A DNA stretch of 64,000 nucleotides, from positions 671,250-735,249 of the forward strand of contig NZ_CANLTQ010000001.1 of NCBI RefSeq assembly GCF_947494025.1. Reading direction: 5' to 3'. Position 1 is the stretch's first letter. The number at the start of each line of letters is the position of its first letter. The position numbers and the translations under genes are program-made. Below the pieces are notes generated by a model. That model saw nothing but the letters and a program-made list of their open reading frames with translations, did no database searches and was not told where the DNA came from. This stretch comes from an uncultured Jannaschia sp. Its GTDB lineage: Bacteria; Pseudomonadota; Alphaproteobacteria; Rhodobacterales; Rhodobacteraceae. This document shows positions 36,606 through 46,581 of this stretch, in pieces.

Positions 36606-37931
36606 ATGCGCGACTGGCTTTGGATGGGCGCGGGCGACCTCGGGCGCGGGATCGGCACGGGCGAGATCGACCCGGAGGCGCTTTGCGAGACGTTCCTCGA
36701 CGCGGTCGAAGCACATGCGCACCGCGACACGATCTTCACTCACGTCACCGCCGACCGCGCGCGGGCCGAGGCCGCCGCGGCCGCCGGACGGGCGCGGGCG
36801 GGGACGCGGCGCGGGACGCTCGACGGCGTGCCGATCACCTGGAAGGATCTGTTCGATACGGCCGGCGTGCCGACCGAATCCGGCTCGGCGCTTTTGAAAG
36901 GTCGCGTGCCGCGGGAGGATGCGGAGACGCTGGCCAACGCGACCGCGGGCGGCAGCGTCTGCCTCGGCAAGACGCATATGAGCGAGCTGGCCTTTTCCGG
37001 ACTCGGCCTGAACCCGATCACCGCGACGCCGCCGAACCGCCACGACCCGAACCGCGTGCCCGGTGGCTCGACCTCCGGCGGGGCGGCTTCTGTGGCCTTC
37101 GGGCTCGCGCCGGTGGCGATCGGCTCCGATACCGGCGGCTCGGTCCGCAACCCGGCTGCGTGGAACGACATCGTGGGTCTCAAAACGGCGCATGGACGCG
37201 TGTCCGACCGGGGCACGGTCCCGCTCGTCGAATCGATGGACACGATCGGCCCGCTTGCCCGGAACGTGGAGGATTGCGCGCTGGCGCTTGCCCTCATCGA
37301 AGGCACGGCAGTCCCCGACCTCGCGGGAGCGAGCCTGCGCGGACGGCGCTTCCTCGTGCTGGCCGACTACCTGGAGACGAGTCGCGACGAGCCGCGCGCG
37401 GCGTGCCAGCAAGCCATCGAGCGGTTCGCGGCCGCCGGCGCCACGATCGAGCGGGCGGAACTGCCCTCCGTCGCGGCGGCGATGGCGCAGACGCCACACC
37501 TGTTCTCGCCGGAGGCCTACGCGATCTGGCACGAAGCGATCGAGGCCGCGCCACACCTGATGTTCGACCGCATCCTGGAGCGGTTCCGGACGGGGCGCGA
37601 CGCGACCGCGAAGGACGTCATCGTGGCGGAGCGACGGCGGCGGGCGGCGGTGACGGAGTACCTTTCCGCAACGGCAGGTTACGACGCGGTGCTGCTGCCG
37701 ACCTCGGCCATCCTGCCCCCGGAACGCGAACGCCTCCTCGCGGACGAGGCGTATTACGTGGAGGAGAACCTGCTGTCGCTACGCAATACGCGGGTGGGCA
37801 ACCTTCTGGGCCTTTGCGGTTTGACGCTGCCGACGGGCGTGCCGATGTGCGGCGTCATGGCGCTCGCCCCGCCGGGGCACGAACACCGCCTCCTGCGACT
37901 CGGCGCGGCGATGGAGACGGCGCTGACCTGA
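36606..37931 (+). CDS. Amidase (amidase-signature family)
   Basis: A 441-residue serine amidase. The catalytic triad is visible: Lys in PITWKDLFD, cis-Ser in [12 protein letters not shown] and the nucleophilic Ser in [14 protein letters not shown]. Members hydrolyse amides or act as GatA-like subunits; the absence of gatB/gatC and the divergence from GatA favour a stand-alone amidase of unknown substrate. It is the first gene in the amidase-aminotransferase-ftsK run, separated from the aminotransferase by about 130 bp. Confidence 0.85.
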   Translation: MRDWLWMGAGDLGRGIGTGEIDPEALCETFLDAVEAHAHRDTIFTHVTADRARAEAAAAAGRARAGTRRGTLDGVPITWKDLFDTAGVPTESGSALLKGRVPREDAETLANATAGGSVCLGKTHMSELAFSGLGLNPITATPPNRHDPNRVPGGSTSGGAASVAFGLAPVAIGSDTGGSVRNPAAWNDIVGLKTAHGRVSDRGTVPLVESMDTIGPLARNVEDCALALALIEGTAVPDLAGASLRGRRFLVLADYLETSRDEPRAACQQAIERFAAAGATIERAELPSVAAAMAQTPHLFSPEAYAIWHEAIEAAPHLMFDRILERFRTGRDATAKDVIVAERRRRAAVTEYLSATAGYDAVLLPTSAILPPERERLLADEAYYVEENLLSLRNTRVGNLLGLCGLTLPTGVPMCGVMALAPPGHEHRLLRLGAAMETALT

Positions 37932-38060
37932 CGGGCGGGCATCGACTGACCCGATTGCCACACCTCCCGGCTCGGCCCGCTTTTCGTTGGACCCCGGCGG
38001 CACCGCTTTGCTATCGTGAACGAAACGGGGCCGGCAGAGCATCCGTATCGAGGTTCAGGC

Positions 38061-39233
38061 ATGATTTCTCCGACGCGGTTCTCCGAACTGCCCGAATACG
38101 CGTTTTCGCGTCTCAAGACGCTGCTCGGCGATCTCGCCCCGGGCGGCGATCCGATTCAGATGACGATCGGCGATCCGCGCCACCCGGCCCCGGCCTTCGT
38201 CGGCGAGGTCATCGCCGCGCACCGGGACGCCTTCGTCTCCTACCCGCCGAACGACGGCACCCCCGAACTGCTCGCGGCCTGCGCCGGCTGGCTCGAGCGG
38301 CGCTACGGCTACCGGGCCGATCCCGAGCGGGAGATCCTCGCGTTGAACGGGACGCGCGAAGGGCTCTACAACACCGCAACGGCGCTCTGCCCGGAGGAGA
38401 AGAACGGGCAGCGGCCCGCGATCCTGACCCCGAACCCGTTCTATCAGGTCTACGCCATCGCCGCCCTCGCGGCCCGGGCGGAGCCGGTCTACGTGAACGC
38501 CACGGCGGCGACGGGCGACCTGCCGGACTTCGCGGCGCTCGGGGCGGAGCTTCTCGACCGGACGGCCATCGTCTACATCTGCTCGCCGTCCAACCCGCAG
38601 GGCGCGGTGGCCTCGCTCGATTACTGGACGACGCTCCTCGAACTCGCCGAGCGGCACGACTTCACGATTTTCGCGGACGAATGCTACGCCGAGATCTATA
38701 CCGGCACGCCGCCGGCCGGCATTCTCGAGGCGGTGCGCGCGTCGGGGGCGGATCCCGAGCGGGTCGTGGCCTTCCATTCGCTCTCCAAGCGGTCGAACCT
38801 CGCGGGCCTGCGGTCCGGGTTCGCCGTGTCCGGACCGGGCAACATGGCCCGCATGAAGCAGCTCCGCGCCTATTCGGGCGCGCCCCTGCCGCTGCCGCTG
38901 CAGATGGCGGCCGCGCGGGCCTGGGCCGAGGACAGCCATGTCGAAGCCAATCGCGCCCTTTACGCCGCGAAGTTCGCGGCGGCGCGCGAGATCCTCGGCA
39001 ACCACCCCGTCCCGGAGGCCGGCTTCTTTCTGTGGCTGCCCGTGGAGGACGGCGAGCGGGCGGCGCTGAAGCTGTGGACCGAGACGGGCGTGCGGGTGAT
39101 GCCCGGCGCCTATTTCGCCCGCGACACGAAGGACGGCAATCCAGGCACCGGCTTCGTCCGGGTCGCGCTGGTCGGACCGCAGGACGAGACCGTCCGCGGC
39201 CTCACCCTGCTGCGCGACTGCCTATACACGTAA
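38061..39233 (+). CDS. Class I/II aminotransferase (DapC-like)
   Basis: A 390-residue fold-type I PLP enzyme. The Schiff-base lysine is in [17 protein letters not shown], with the N-terminal [20 protein letters not shown] and [10 protein letters not shown] motifs. The pattern is closest to N-succinyl-diaminopimelate aminotransferase (DapC) used in lysine/peptidoglycan precursor synthesis, but this is by resemblance only. AGG lies upstream of the ATG at 38061. ftsK begins 11 bp after its stop, so the two are probably in one transcript. Confidence 0.85.
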   Translation: MISPTRFSELPEYAFSRLKTLLGDLAPGGDPIQMTIGDPRHPAPAFVGEVIAAHRDAFVSYPPNDGTPELLAACAGWLERRYGYRADPEREILALNGTREGLYNTATALCPEEKNGQRPAILTPNPFYQVYAIAALAARAEPVYVNATAATGDLPDFAALGAELLDRTAIVYICSPSNPQGAVASLDYWTTLLELAERHDFTIFADECYAEIYTGTPPAGILEAVRASGADPERVVAFHSLSKRSNLAGLRSGFAVSGPGNMARMKQLRAYSGAPLPLPLQMAAARAWAEDSHVEANRALYAAKFAAAREILGNHPVPEAGFFLWLPVEDGERAALKLWTETGVRVMPGAYFARDTKDGNPGTGFVRVALVGPQDETVRGLTLLRDCLYT

Positions 39234-39244
39234 GAGGACTCCGA

Positions 39245-41989
39245 ATGGCCTATCCGGTGCGGCAACGCGATCCCCTTCTGGACACCAATCTGCAGATCAG
39301 CCTCGCCCGGCGCGGACGCGAGGGACTTGGCGTTCTGATGGTCGTCCTGGGGCTGCTGAGTGCCGCGCTGCTGCTCAGTTATCATCCGGACGATCCCAAC
39401 TGGCTGACCGCGACGGACGCGCCGCCGCGCAACTGGCTCGGCGTCTTCGGCGCGTCGCTGGCCGCGCCGCTCCATCTCGTTCTCGGCTACGGCGCGCTCG
39501 GCCTGCCGGTGGCGCTCGTCGTGTGGGGGCTGCGCTTCGCGCTTCATGGCGGGTCGGAGCGCGTCCTGCCCCGCGCGTTCTTCGTGCCGGGCTGGGTGCT
39601 GCTCCTGTCGCTGCACAGCGCCTCGCTGGTGCCGGGACCGGACTGGACCCATGATTTCGGGCTCGGGGGCCTTTTCGGCGATACCGGGCTCGGCGCGCTC
39701 CTGTCGGTCGTGCCGATCCACGCGGAGCTGAGCCTCAAGCTCTTCACGCTGGTGATCTCGGCCACGGCGGTCTTCGTCGGCGCCTGGGTGCTGGGCTTCA
39801 CGCGGGAGGATCTGCGGACCGGCGGATTGTTCTTCCTCAACGGGCTCGGCGTTGCGTGGCAGGCGCTGCGTCTGGCCACGGGAAGTGCGGCGCGCGGCAC
39901 GGCGAAGGGCGCCGCGGCCCTGCGCGAACGCCGGGCGTCGCGGGACGATCTCATCGAGGAGGACGAGACGGAGGACGCGCCGGCGCGGACCCGCTGGCTC
40001 GCCTGGCTGCCCCGCCGGCGCACCCGTCCGGGGGCCGGGGAAATGGACGTCGAGGCGGACGGGTTCGACCCCGACATGCCCGACGACGACCGCGTCCGCG
40101 CCCGGATCGCCAATGCCGTCCGCACCCGCGTCCGTCGGGCCAGCATCGCGCAAGCGCTCGCCGCGGAGGACGAGGCGCCGGTCGAACGGGCGGAGCCCAC
40201 GCTCACCGCCATGCCGCACCGACCGGCGGAGGACCGGCCTGCGGAGGATCGGCCTGTCGAGGTCGAGCACACGGCCCCGCCCATCCGTCGCACCTCGGCG
40301 CCCGATCTGGAGGACGACGCGCTTATCGAGGACGAGGACGACGACGAGGAAGCGCGGCAGCGCGATCTCCCGCTCCGGCAGGCGATCGACCGCAAGGTCG
40401 TGCCCGCCGCCCCGATGCCCGCCCCGCAGCCCAGGCCCCGCCCCGCCCCGCCCGTGTCCGTGGCGGACAACGACTACGACATGCCGCCGCTCGACCTGCT
40501 GACCGATCCGGGCACGGTCGAGCGTCACCACCTTTCCGACGAGGCGCTGGAGGAGAATGCCCGGCAGCTCGAGAATGTGCTCGAGGATTACGGCGTGAAG
40601 GGCGAGATCGTCTCCGTCCGCCCCGGCCCCGTCGTCACCATGTACGAGCTCGAACCCGCCGCCGGCCTCAAGGCCTCCCGCGTGATCGGACTCGCCGACG
40701 ACATCGCGCGCTCCATGTCGGCGCTCTCCGCGCGTGTCTCGACCGTGCCGGGGCGCAGCGTCATCGGTATCGAGCTTCCCAACGAGAAGCGCGAAAAGGT
40801 CGTGCTGCGCGAGATCCTTTCGGCCCCGAACTTCGATGAGACCACACAGGCTTTGCCGCTCGCCCTCGGCAAGGACATCGGCGGCGCCCCCATCGTCGCC
40901 AACCTCGCCAAGATGCCGCACCTGCTGATCGCCGGGACGACGGGCTCGGGCAAGTCGGTGGCGATCAACACGATGATCCTGTCGCTGCTCTACAAGCTTT
41001 CGCCCGACGATTGCCGGATGATCATGATCGACCCAAAGATGCTGGAACTCAGCGTCTACGATGGCATCCCGCACCTGCTTTCCCCCGTCGTCACCGATCC
41101 GAAAAAGGCCGTGGTCGCCCTGAAATGGGTCGTGGGCGAGATGGAGGAGCGCTACCGCAAGATGTCCCGCATGGGCGTGCGCAACATCGAGGGCTACAAC
41201 GGCCGGGTCCGCGACGCCCTGTCGAAGGGCGAGCTCTTCAGCCGCACGGTGCAGACGGGCTTCGACGACGAGACGGGCGACCCGGTCTTCGAGACCGAGG
41301 AGACGGTGCCCGAGAAGCTGCCCTATATCGTCGTCATCGTCGACGAGATGGCGGATCTGATGATGGTCGCCGGCAAGGAGATCGAAGCCTGCATCCAGCG
41401 CTTGGCGCAGATGGCGCGGGCCTCCGGCATCCACCTCGTCATGGCGACGCAGCGCCCCTCGGTCGACGTCATCACCGGCACGATCAAGGCGAACTTCCCG
41501 ACGCGGATCTCTTTCCACGTCACCTCCAAGATCGATTCCCGCACGATCCTGGGCGAGATGGGCGCCGAGCAGCTTCTGGGCATGGGCGACATGCTCTACA
41601 TGGCCGGCGGCTCCAAGATCACCCGCGTCCACGGGCCCTTCTGCTCCGACGAGGAGGTCGAGGAGATCGTCAACCACCTGAAGGCCTACGGCCCGCCGGA
41701 CTACGCCGCCTCCGTTCTCGACGGCCCGGCGGAGGACAGCGCGTCCGACATCGACGCCGTGCTCGGGCTCACCGGCGGCAACACGGGCGGAGAGGACGCG
41801 CTCTACGATCAGGCCGTGGCCATCGTGGCGCGGGACCGGAAGTGCTCGACCTCCTACATCCAGCGCAAACTCGGCATCGGCTACAACAAGGCCGCGCGTC
41901 TGGTGGAGCAGATGGAGGACAACGGCGCCGTCACCGCGGCGAACCACGTCGGCAAGCGCGACATCCTCCTGCCCGATCCGAACGGCTGA
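39245..41989 (+). CDS. ftsK: DNA translocase FtsK
   Basis: A 914-residue septal DNA pump. About four N-terminal membrane helices (residues 20-200) anchor it at the division site. A long Pro/Glu/Arg-rich linker follows (about 220-430), with a repeated RPAEDRP-type stretch. The motor has Walker A ([19 protein letters not shown]) and Walker B ([14 protein letters not shown]). The C-terminal winged-helix gamma domain ([20 protein letters not shown]) reads KOPS sites. It helps chromosome dimer resolution at division. The ATG at 39245 was chosen from the family N-terminus; the frame is open for 900 codons upstream, antisense to nothing real. Confidence 0.95.
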   Translation: MAYPVRQRDPLLDTNLQISLARRGREGLGVLMVVLGLLSAALLLSYHPDDPNWLTATDAPPRNWLGVFGASLAAPLHLVLGYGALGLPVALVVWGLRFALHGGSERVLPRAFFVPGWVLLLSLHSASLVPGPDWTHDFGLGGLFGDTGLGALLSVVPIHAELSLKLFTLVISATAVFVGAWVLGFTREDLRTGGLFFLNGLGVAWQALRLATGSAARGTAKGAAALRERRASRDDLIEEDETEDAPARTRWLAWLPRRRTRPGAGEMDVEADGFDPDMPDDDRVRARIANAVRTRVRRASIAQALAAEDEAPVERAEPTLTAMPHRPAEDRPAEDRPVEVEHTAPPIRRTSAPDLEDDALIEDEDDDEEARQRDLPLRQAIDRKVVPAAPMPAPQPRPRPAPPVSVADNDYDMPPLDLLTDPGTVERHHLSDEALEENARQLENVLEDYGVKGEIVSVRPGPVVTMYELEPAAGLKASRVIGLADDIARSMSALSARVSTVPGRSVIGIELPNEKREKVVLREILSAPNFDETTQALPLALGKDIGGAPIVANLAKMPHLLIAGTTGSGKSVAINTMILSLLYKLSPDDCRMIMIDPKMLELSVYDGIPHLLSPVVTDPKKAVVALKWVVGEMEERYRKMSRMGVRNIEGYNGRVRDALSKGELFSRTVQTGFDDETGDPVFETEETVPEKLPYIVVIVDEMADLMMVAGKEIEACIQRLAQMARASGIHLVMATQRPSVDVITGTIKANFPTRISFHVTSKIDSRTILGEMGAEQLLGMGDMLYMAGGSKITRVHGPFCSDEEVEEIVNHLKAYGPPDYAASVLDGPAEDSASDIDAVLGLTGGNTGGEDALYDQAVAIVARDRKCSTSYIQRKLGIGYNKAARLVEQMEDNGAVTAANHVGKRDILLPDPNG

Positions 41990-42003
41990 GCACCACCCGC
42001 CGC

Positions 42004-42633
42004 TCAGCGGCGCCGGGCGCCCGCGAAACCCAGCAGGCCGAGACCGCCCAGCAAGGCGAGGCCCGCGGGCGGAAGCGGCACGGCGGGAACCGGTTCTTTA
42101 TCGGCGAAGGCGACGGCGGTCCCGCCGCCGCCGGGGCCGAACCGGTATGATCCCGACAGCGGATCGCTCGACAGCGCCGCGACGAGGTTGCCGACCGTCA
42201 CCGGCGCCGTCTCGATCGGCGTATCGAAGAAGCCGTCGAAGGAAAGGCTGCCCGTCGCCAACGGATCGGGAACCGGCCCGGCGAGGATCGTCGCAGAGGC
42301 CGCACCCGGGAAGCCGAGTCCGGCCGACCCCACAAACCCGCCATCCGCCGAGAAGAGGTCGGTGACCCCCACCGGGTCATCGGGGATCTCGACCATCACT
42401 GATGCGACGGGACCGGATGCGGCAAGGCGATCCGCGATGGCCGCGCTCGGGTGGTCGTCGAAGATGGTCAGTGAAACGTCCGCGGGCGTATCCAGCGGCG
42501 GATCGAACGGGATCGCGCCGTCCGTCGATTCCCCGATCGTCGCGACGACGCCGCCCTCGAACAGAAAGACCGCGGAGGCCGCCGGTATCGCGACGGCCAT
42601 GACAACTGCGGAACCGAGCAAACGAGCGTACAT
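42004..42633 (-). CDS. Secreted protein with VPLPA-type CTERM sorting signal
   Basis: A 209-residue exported protein with a signal peptide (cleavage after Ala-Ser-Ala near residue 21), a beta-rich low-complexity body that I do not recognise and a CTERM tail: VPLPPAG, hydrophobic helix, then GARRR. The tail marks it for exosortase-type processing. It is inserted antisense between ftsK and lolA, which are usually neighbours in this group, so it is probably a lineage-specific insertion. GGATAGGAT upstream of the ATG at 42633 supports that start over 42663. Confidence 0.72.
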   Translation of the reverse strand: MYARLLGSAVVMAVAIPAASAVFLFEGGVVATIGESTDGAIPFDPPLDTPADVSLTIFDDHPSAAIADRLAASGPVASVMVEIPDDPVGVTDLFSADGGFVGSAGLGFPGAASATILAGPVPDPLATGSLSFDGFFDTPIETAPVTVGNLVAALSSDPLSGSYRFGPGGGGTAVAFADKEPVPAVPLPPAGLALLGGLGLLGFAGARRR

Positions 42634-42870
42634 AAAACCAGATCCTATCCAGCGGAACGTCACGTAAGGTTAAGCCGGCTTAACGATTCGATCACGCGGA
42701 TTGTTGCCTGTCTCGCCGCGGTCCCCGACGTGGTGCCCTCCGGCCACGATGTGTCCGGCGGCAGGGTTCGGCGCGATCGGCCGACGCCCGCCTGCTATCG
42801 CATAGCGCGGGCAATCCGGCGACAGGATCCCTATATGCCCCTCGTCACGAAACCACAGGGATTCTGCCCC

Positions 42871-43479
42871 ATGCGTCCTCTTGTCCGCAGCCTTCTGGCC
42901 GCCATCACGCTCGTCACCCTCGCGCTGCCCGCCGCCGCACAGATCCCGGTGGGCGAGATCAGCCGTTACATGAACTCCTTCGAGACTGCCGAGTCGGAGT
43001 TCACGCAGGTGAACGGCGACGGCAGCATCTCCACCGGCGATCTTTCGATCAGCCGGCCGAACCGCGCCCGGTTCGACTACGACGCTCCGAACAAGGGGCT
43101 GGTGATCGCCGGCGGGGGACAGGTCGCGATCTTCGACTCGGTCTCGAACACACCGCCCGAGCAGTATCCCCTCTCCCAGACGCCGCTGAGCCTGATCCTC
43201 GCCCGGAACGTCGATCTCGGCCGCTCGGGCATGCTGGTCCGCCATGCGGGCAACGCGACGCAGACCTCGGTGACGCTGCAGGATCCGGCCCATCCGGAAT
43301 ACGGCAACATCCAGCTCGTCTTCACGCCGAACCCGACGAAGCTCCGCCAATGGGTCATTACCGACGATGCCGGAACCGAGACCACGGTGGTTCTCGGCGA
43401 CATGCGGACGGGCGGCGCCCTCGGAACGAGCCTGTTCAGCATTCCGTTGGAGTTGCGCCGGCGCGGCCTGACCGAGTGA
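42871..43479 (+). CDS. lolA: Outer-membrane lipoprotein carrier protein LolA
   Basis: A 202-residue periplasmic chaperone that carries lipoproteins from LolCDE to the outer membrane. A signal peptide ends after ALPAAA (about residue 21). The mature chain has the EISRYMNSFETAESEFTQVN start and the SRPNRARFDYDAP strand typical of alphaproteobacterial LolA. An in-frame ATG at 42835 with a better-placed AGGAT is an alternative start, giving a longer signal region. Location after ftsK supports the call. Confidence 0.88.
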   Translation: MRPLVRSLLAAITLVTLALPAAAQIPVGEISRYMNSFETAESEFTQVNGDGSISTGDLSISRPNRARFDYDAPNKGLVIAGGGQVAIFDSVSNTPPEQYPLSQTPLSLILARNVDLGRSGMLVRHAGNATQTSVTLQDPAHPEYGNIQLVFTPNPTKLRQWVITDDAGTETTVVLGDMRTGGALGTSLFSIPLELRRRGLTE

Positions 43480-43649
43480 TGCCGGCTCCGTGGGCAAATG
43501 CCGCGTGATCGGGCAAAAGGTCGCAGTTTCGCCTCGCGGGCCTTGTCGTGTTACTCTTCCTTCCGGGTGCATCGTCGCGACGCCCCTGAGATCGGCATGT
43601 CGGCGCATGCCGGCCGGGCGGACCCGATGCCACGCATAGGGGCCTTGTG

Positions 43650-43853
43650 ATGATCGAACTGATGTTTCTCGCCTGTCTGAACGCATCCGTTGTGGAATGC
43701 CGTCGGGAAAGTCTCCTCTTCACCGAATTGCCACTGGCGGCCTGCATGATGCGCGGCCAGACGCAGCTCGCGGACTGGACGGCCACGCATCCGGGCTGGA
43801 CGGTCGCGCGTTGGTCCTGCCGCCCGCACGACCCGACCCGGAAGGACGCCTGA
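43650..43853 (+). CDS. Small cysteine-containing protein of unknown function
   Basis: A 67-residue protein with a hydrophobic N-terminus (MIELMFLACLNASVVEC), four cysteines and a WTATHPGWTVARWSC segment. Similar short proteins are widespread in alphaproteobacteria and have no assigned role. AGGGG lies about eight bases upstream of the ATG; a GTG directly before it is also in frame. The N-terminus could be a signal or anchor sequence and the cysteines could form disulfides in the periplasm. Confidence 0.65.
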   Translation: MIELMFLACLNASVVECRRESLLFTELPLAACMMRGQTQLADWTATHPGWTVARWSCRPHDPTRKDA

Positions 43854-44009
43854 TCCGGCGGCGCGCTCGGATCGCATCCCGGGGCGCCGTCCGGGCCATC
43901 CTCCTGCGTCCGGGGATGGATGCAAAGGCGGATCACGGCACTTGCGGGATGTGCGGGCCGATGGTTCCCGCTAACGATGTCGTCGAGACCTCTTGATGAC
44001 CAGCTTCCG

Positions 44010-45683
44010 ATGACAACGACCGCGCCTTCGGACGCCGCCTCCGCGGCGCCTTCTCCGTTTTCGATCCCGATCTTCCGCGCGATCTGGCTGGCCTCCGTCT
44101 CCTCGAATTTCGGCGGGCTGGTGCAGGCCGTCGGCGCGTCGTGGCTGATGACGAGCCTGTCGGACTCGTCGCAGGACGTGGCATTGGTGCAGGCCTCGAC
44201 CGTGCTGCCGATCATGATGTTCTCGCTCCTTGCCGGGGCGATCGCGGACAATCTCGACCGTCGCCTCGTCATGCTTTCGGCGCAGAGCTTCATGATCGCG
44301 ATCTCGCTGCTGCTCGCGCTCTTCGCCTACAACGACTGGCTCTCGGTCTGGGGGCTTCTGGCCTTCACCTTCGCCATCGGCTGCGGCACCGCGCTCAACA
44401 ACCCGGCTTGGCAAGCTTCCGTCGGGGACATGGTGCCCCGCGCTGCGCTGCCCGGCGCGGTGGCGCTCAATTCGATGGGGTTCAACATCGCCCGGTCCGT
44501 CGGCCCGGCCATCGGCGGCCTGATCGTGGCCGTCGCGGGTGCAGCAGCGGCGTTCCTGACCAACGCGCTGAGCTATATCGGAATCATCGTGGTCCTGCTG
44601 CGCTGGCACCCGAAGCGGACGCCGCGCACCCTGCCGCCCGAGCGGCTCGACGTCGCGATGGCGGCCGGGCTCCGCTACGTCTCGATGTCGCCCAACATCC
44701 GCATCGTCCTCCTGCGCGGCTGCGTCTTCGGCCTCGCCGCGGCGGCGCTGCCGGCGCTCCTGCCGGTGGTGGCGCGCGACCTGATCCAGGGTGGACCGCT
44801 GACCTACGGCATCCTGCTCGGCGGCTTCGGCATCGGCGCCATCGGCGGGGCGCTGTCGAGCGGCTGGGCGCGCGGGCACCTGACGACGGAGGGGATCGTG
44901 CGGCTGGCTTCCGTGCTCCTCGTGATCGGCGCCGTGGGCACCGGGGTGAGCCGCGCGATGGCGCTGTCGGTGCCGGCGCTGATGGTGGCCGGCATGGGCT
45001 GGGTGCTCGCGCTTTCCACCTTCAACGTTTCGGTGCAGCTCTCGTCGCCCCGCTGGGTCGTCGCGCGGGCGCTGTCGCTCTACCAGATGGCGACGTTCGG
45101 CGGCATGTCGGCGGGGGCGTGGACCTGCGGCGCCATCGCGGAAGAACATGGCGTCACCGCGGCGCTCCTCGTGGCGGCGGCGACGCAAGCCGCGGGGGGG
45201 CTCCTTGGGCTGGTTCTGCCGGTCCCGGGAACCGGGCAGGAGGACCTTGCCCCGCTGAACCGCTGGCAGGAGCCGGAGACGGCGATCCCCCTGCGGCACA
45301 CGAGCGGCCCCATCGTCATCACCATCGAGCACCGCATCCAGGAGGCCGACGCAGCGACCTTCGTTCAAGTCATGAACGAGCGCCGCCGCATCTGCCTGCG
45401 CGACGGCGCGCGCGGCTGGACGCTGCTGCGCGACCTCGCCGACCCGGAGCTCTGGATCGAGCGGTACCACATGCCGACCTGGCTCGAATACGTGCGCGAC
45501 ACCCAGCGCCGGACAAGGGCCGACCTCGAGAACTTCGACCGGGTCCGTGCCCTGCATATCGACAACCATCCGCCGCGCGTCCACCGGATGATCGAGCGGC
45601 CCGTCGGATCGGCCTCCACGACGCACACGCCATCGGGCCGGGAGGCGGGCGATCCGATGACCGACCCGACGCGCGCGAGCTGA
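44010..45683 (+). CDS. MFS exporter of the MFS_3/EntS-like family with C-terminal ABM-like domain
   Basis: A protein of about 557 residues. Twelve membrane helices fill residues 20-420 (IFRAIWLASVSSNFGGLVQA at the start; the DNLDRRLVM loop follows helix 2). A soluble C-terminal domain of about 110 residues (IVITIEHRIQEADAATFVQ, LWIERYHMPTWLEYVRDTQR) resembles an antibiotic-biosynthesis-monooxygenase-like ferredoxin fold, as is usual in PF05977 members. The substrate is unknown. Starts at 44010 and 43977 lack a clear ribosome-binding site. Downstream lies a decayed gene on the other strand. Confidence 0.82.
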   Translation: MTTTAPSDAASAAPSPFSIPIFRAIWLASVSSNFGGLVQAVGASWLMTSLSDSSQDVALVQASTVLPIMMFSLLAGAIADNLDRRLVMLSAQSFMIAISLLLALFAYNDWLSVWGLLAFTFAIGCGTALNNPAWQASVGDMVPRAALPGAVALNSMGFNIARSVGPAIGGLIVAVAGAAAAFLTNALSYIGIIVVLLRWHPKRTPRTLPPERLDVAMAAGLRYVSMSPNIRIVLLRGCVFGLAAAALPALLPVVARDLIQGGPLTYGILLGGFGIGAIGGALSSGWARGHLTTEGIVRLASVLLVIGAVGTGVSRAMALSVPALMVAGMGWVLALSTFNVSVQLSSPRWVVARALSLYQMATFGGMSAGAWTCGAIAEEHGVTAALLVAAATQAAGGLLGLVLPVPGTGQEDLAPLNRWQEPETAIPLRHTSGPIVITIEHRIQEADAATFVQVMNERRRICLRDGARGWTLLRDLADPELWIERYHMPTWLEYVRDTQRRTRADLENFDRVRALHIDNHPPRVHRMIERPVGSASTTHTPSGREAGDPMTDPTRAS

Positions 45684-45687
45684 CGGG

Positions 45688-46093
45688 TCAGGTGGCGGCG
45701 TAACCCCGGACGGCGCCGCGCGGCCCCTTCGCCTCGATGGCGGCGCCGAGGGATAGGCGATGGCGGTGTGGACAGCGTCGAGGACGCGCAGCGTCATCCG
45801 CTCATAGGGCACCCTGTCTGTCACGAACTCGACGCCGACCTCCTCCAGCGGGGGACGGCCCGTCGGGAAATGGCGCTCCAGCACCCGTTGCCGGAACGGC
45901 TCGCAGATGACGGGCGCGGCATCGTCGAGGCCGAAGCGGGTCCGCACCATGACACGCACCTTGTGGGTTGTCGCGGGTGTGATGCAGTCGTCCAGGTCGT
46001 TGGGGAACGTCACGCCGCCCGGCAGGTCCCTCTCGCCCCGCATCTCCGCCAGCCTGGCGGACACACATCCGCGCCCACGATCCGCTAGTCCTT
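45688..46093 (-). pseudogene. Remnant of a mannitol 2-dehydrogenase-family gene
   Basis: On the minus strand, about 110 residues align with the middle of mannitol dehydrogenase/fructuronate reductase: VTFPNDLDDCITPATT, then CEPFRQRVLERHFPTGRPP, then EEVGVEFV and YERMTLRVLDAVHTAIAY. The N-terminal NAD-binding domain and the C-terminal third are missing, and after IAY the homology appears to continue only in another frame up to a stop at 45688. The catalytic segment normally reads MKLRxLNxxH; here Lys is Thr and Asn is Asp. It is therefore a decayed fragment, not a working gene. Confidence 0.75.
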
Positions 46094-46380
46094 CGGCCCG
46101 CCCTACCCGATCAGCTGATCGAGACAGACACCCATATGCGCGCCGTGGAAATTGTCAGCCAATACAAACGATGCCTAGCGATAGCGCGGCGGGATCGCAG
46201 TCCGGCGTTCGCACGCCCTTGGGGATAGCGTTCATTCCCTCCCGTTTCGTGGTTCGACGGGGCGGAATGACCAGCACATCGCCAAAGGATTTCGGTGACC
46301 TTTTCGAGTGTCATCGCGTCCATGGGAACCGGCCTCGGACGAGCAAGCGCGCACTTACGGAGACGGCCCTTTAACCAAAG
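46094..46380. other. Gene-free stretch
   Basis: No convincing gene was found in either strand. It contains a 12 bp palindrome (GATCAGCTGATC, about 46110-46121) and lies between the decayed mannitol dehydrogenase gene and the EcfG-type promoter of the stress operon. Confidence 0.5.
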
Positions 46381-46406
46381 GGAACAGATTTGTGAATGGC
46401 CGCGTT
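46381..46406 (+). promoter_or_regulatory. EcfG (general stress sigma factor) promoter
   Basis: GGAAC at 46381, a 17-base spacer, then CGTT at 46403. This is an exact match to the alphaproteobacterial EcfG consensus GGAAC-N16/17-CGTT. It would start RNA near 46413, about 65 bases upstream of the micropeptide that begins the stress operon. Confidence 0.8.
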
Positions 46407-46476
46407 GGGGTGCCGAAGTTGAGGCGTCGGCCAACCGCACACGAATCCGGCGCCTCGTGGAACCTGAGAGGCCATC

Positions 46477-46545
46477 ATGCACAGCATTTTCTACATCATC
46501 GGCGTCGTTGTCGTGGTCCTCGCGGTGATCAGCTTCATCGGCTGA
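46477..46545 (+). CDS. 22-residue single-helix membrane micropeptide
   Basis: A 22-codon frame encoding MHSIFYIIG, a run of five valines, then LAVISFIG: essentially one transmembrane helix. GAGAGG lies five bases upstream of the ATG and an EcfG-type promoter about 70 bases upstream, which argues for real translation. Tiny proteins of this kind (roughly 20-25 residues, one Val/Ile-rich helix) are seen beside stress genes in alphaproteobacteria. Function is unknown. It may insert in the inner membrane and modulate the products of the next three genes. Confidence 0.6.
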   Translation: MHSIFYIIGVVVVVLAVISFIG

Positions 46546-46581
46546 TCCGATCGACCGATTTCAGGCTATAGGAGACATGGA

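Noticed and set aside
45768..46088. Plus-strand 106-codon frame
   Set aside because: It is antisense to the mannitol dehydrogenase remnant and has no features of its own.
46111..46482. Minus-strand 123-codon frame in the gap before the stress operon
   Set aside because: It overlaps the EcfG promoter, lacks a ribosome-binding site and shows no recognisable domain.
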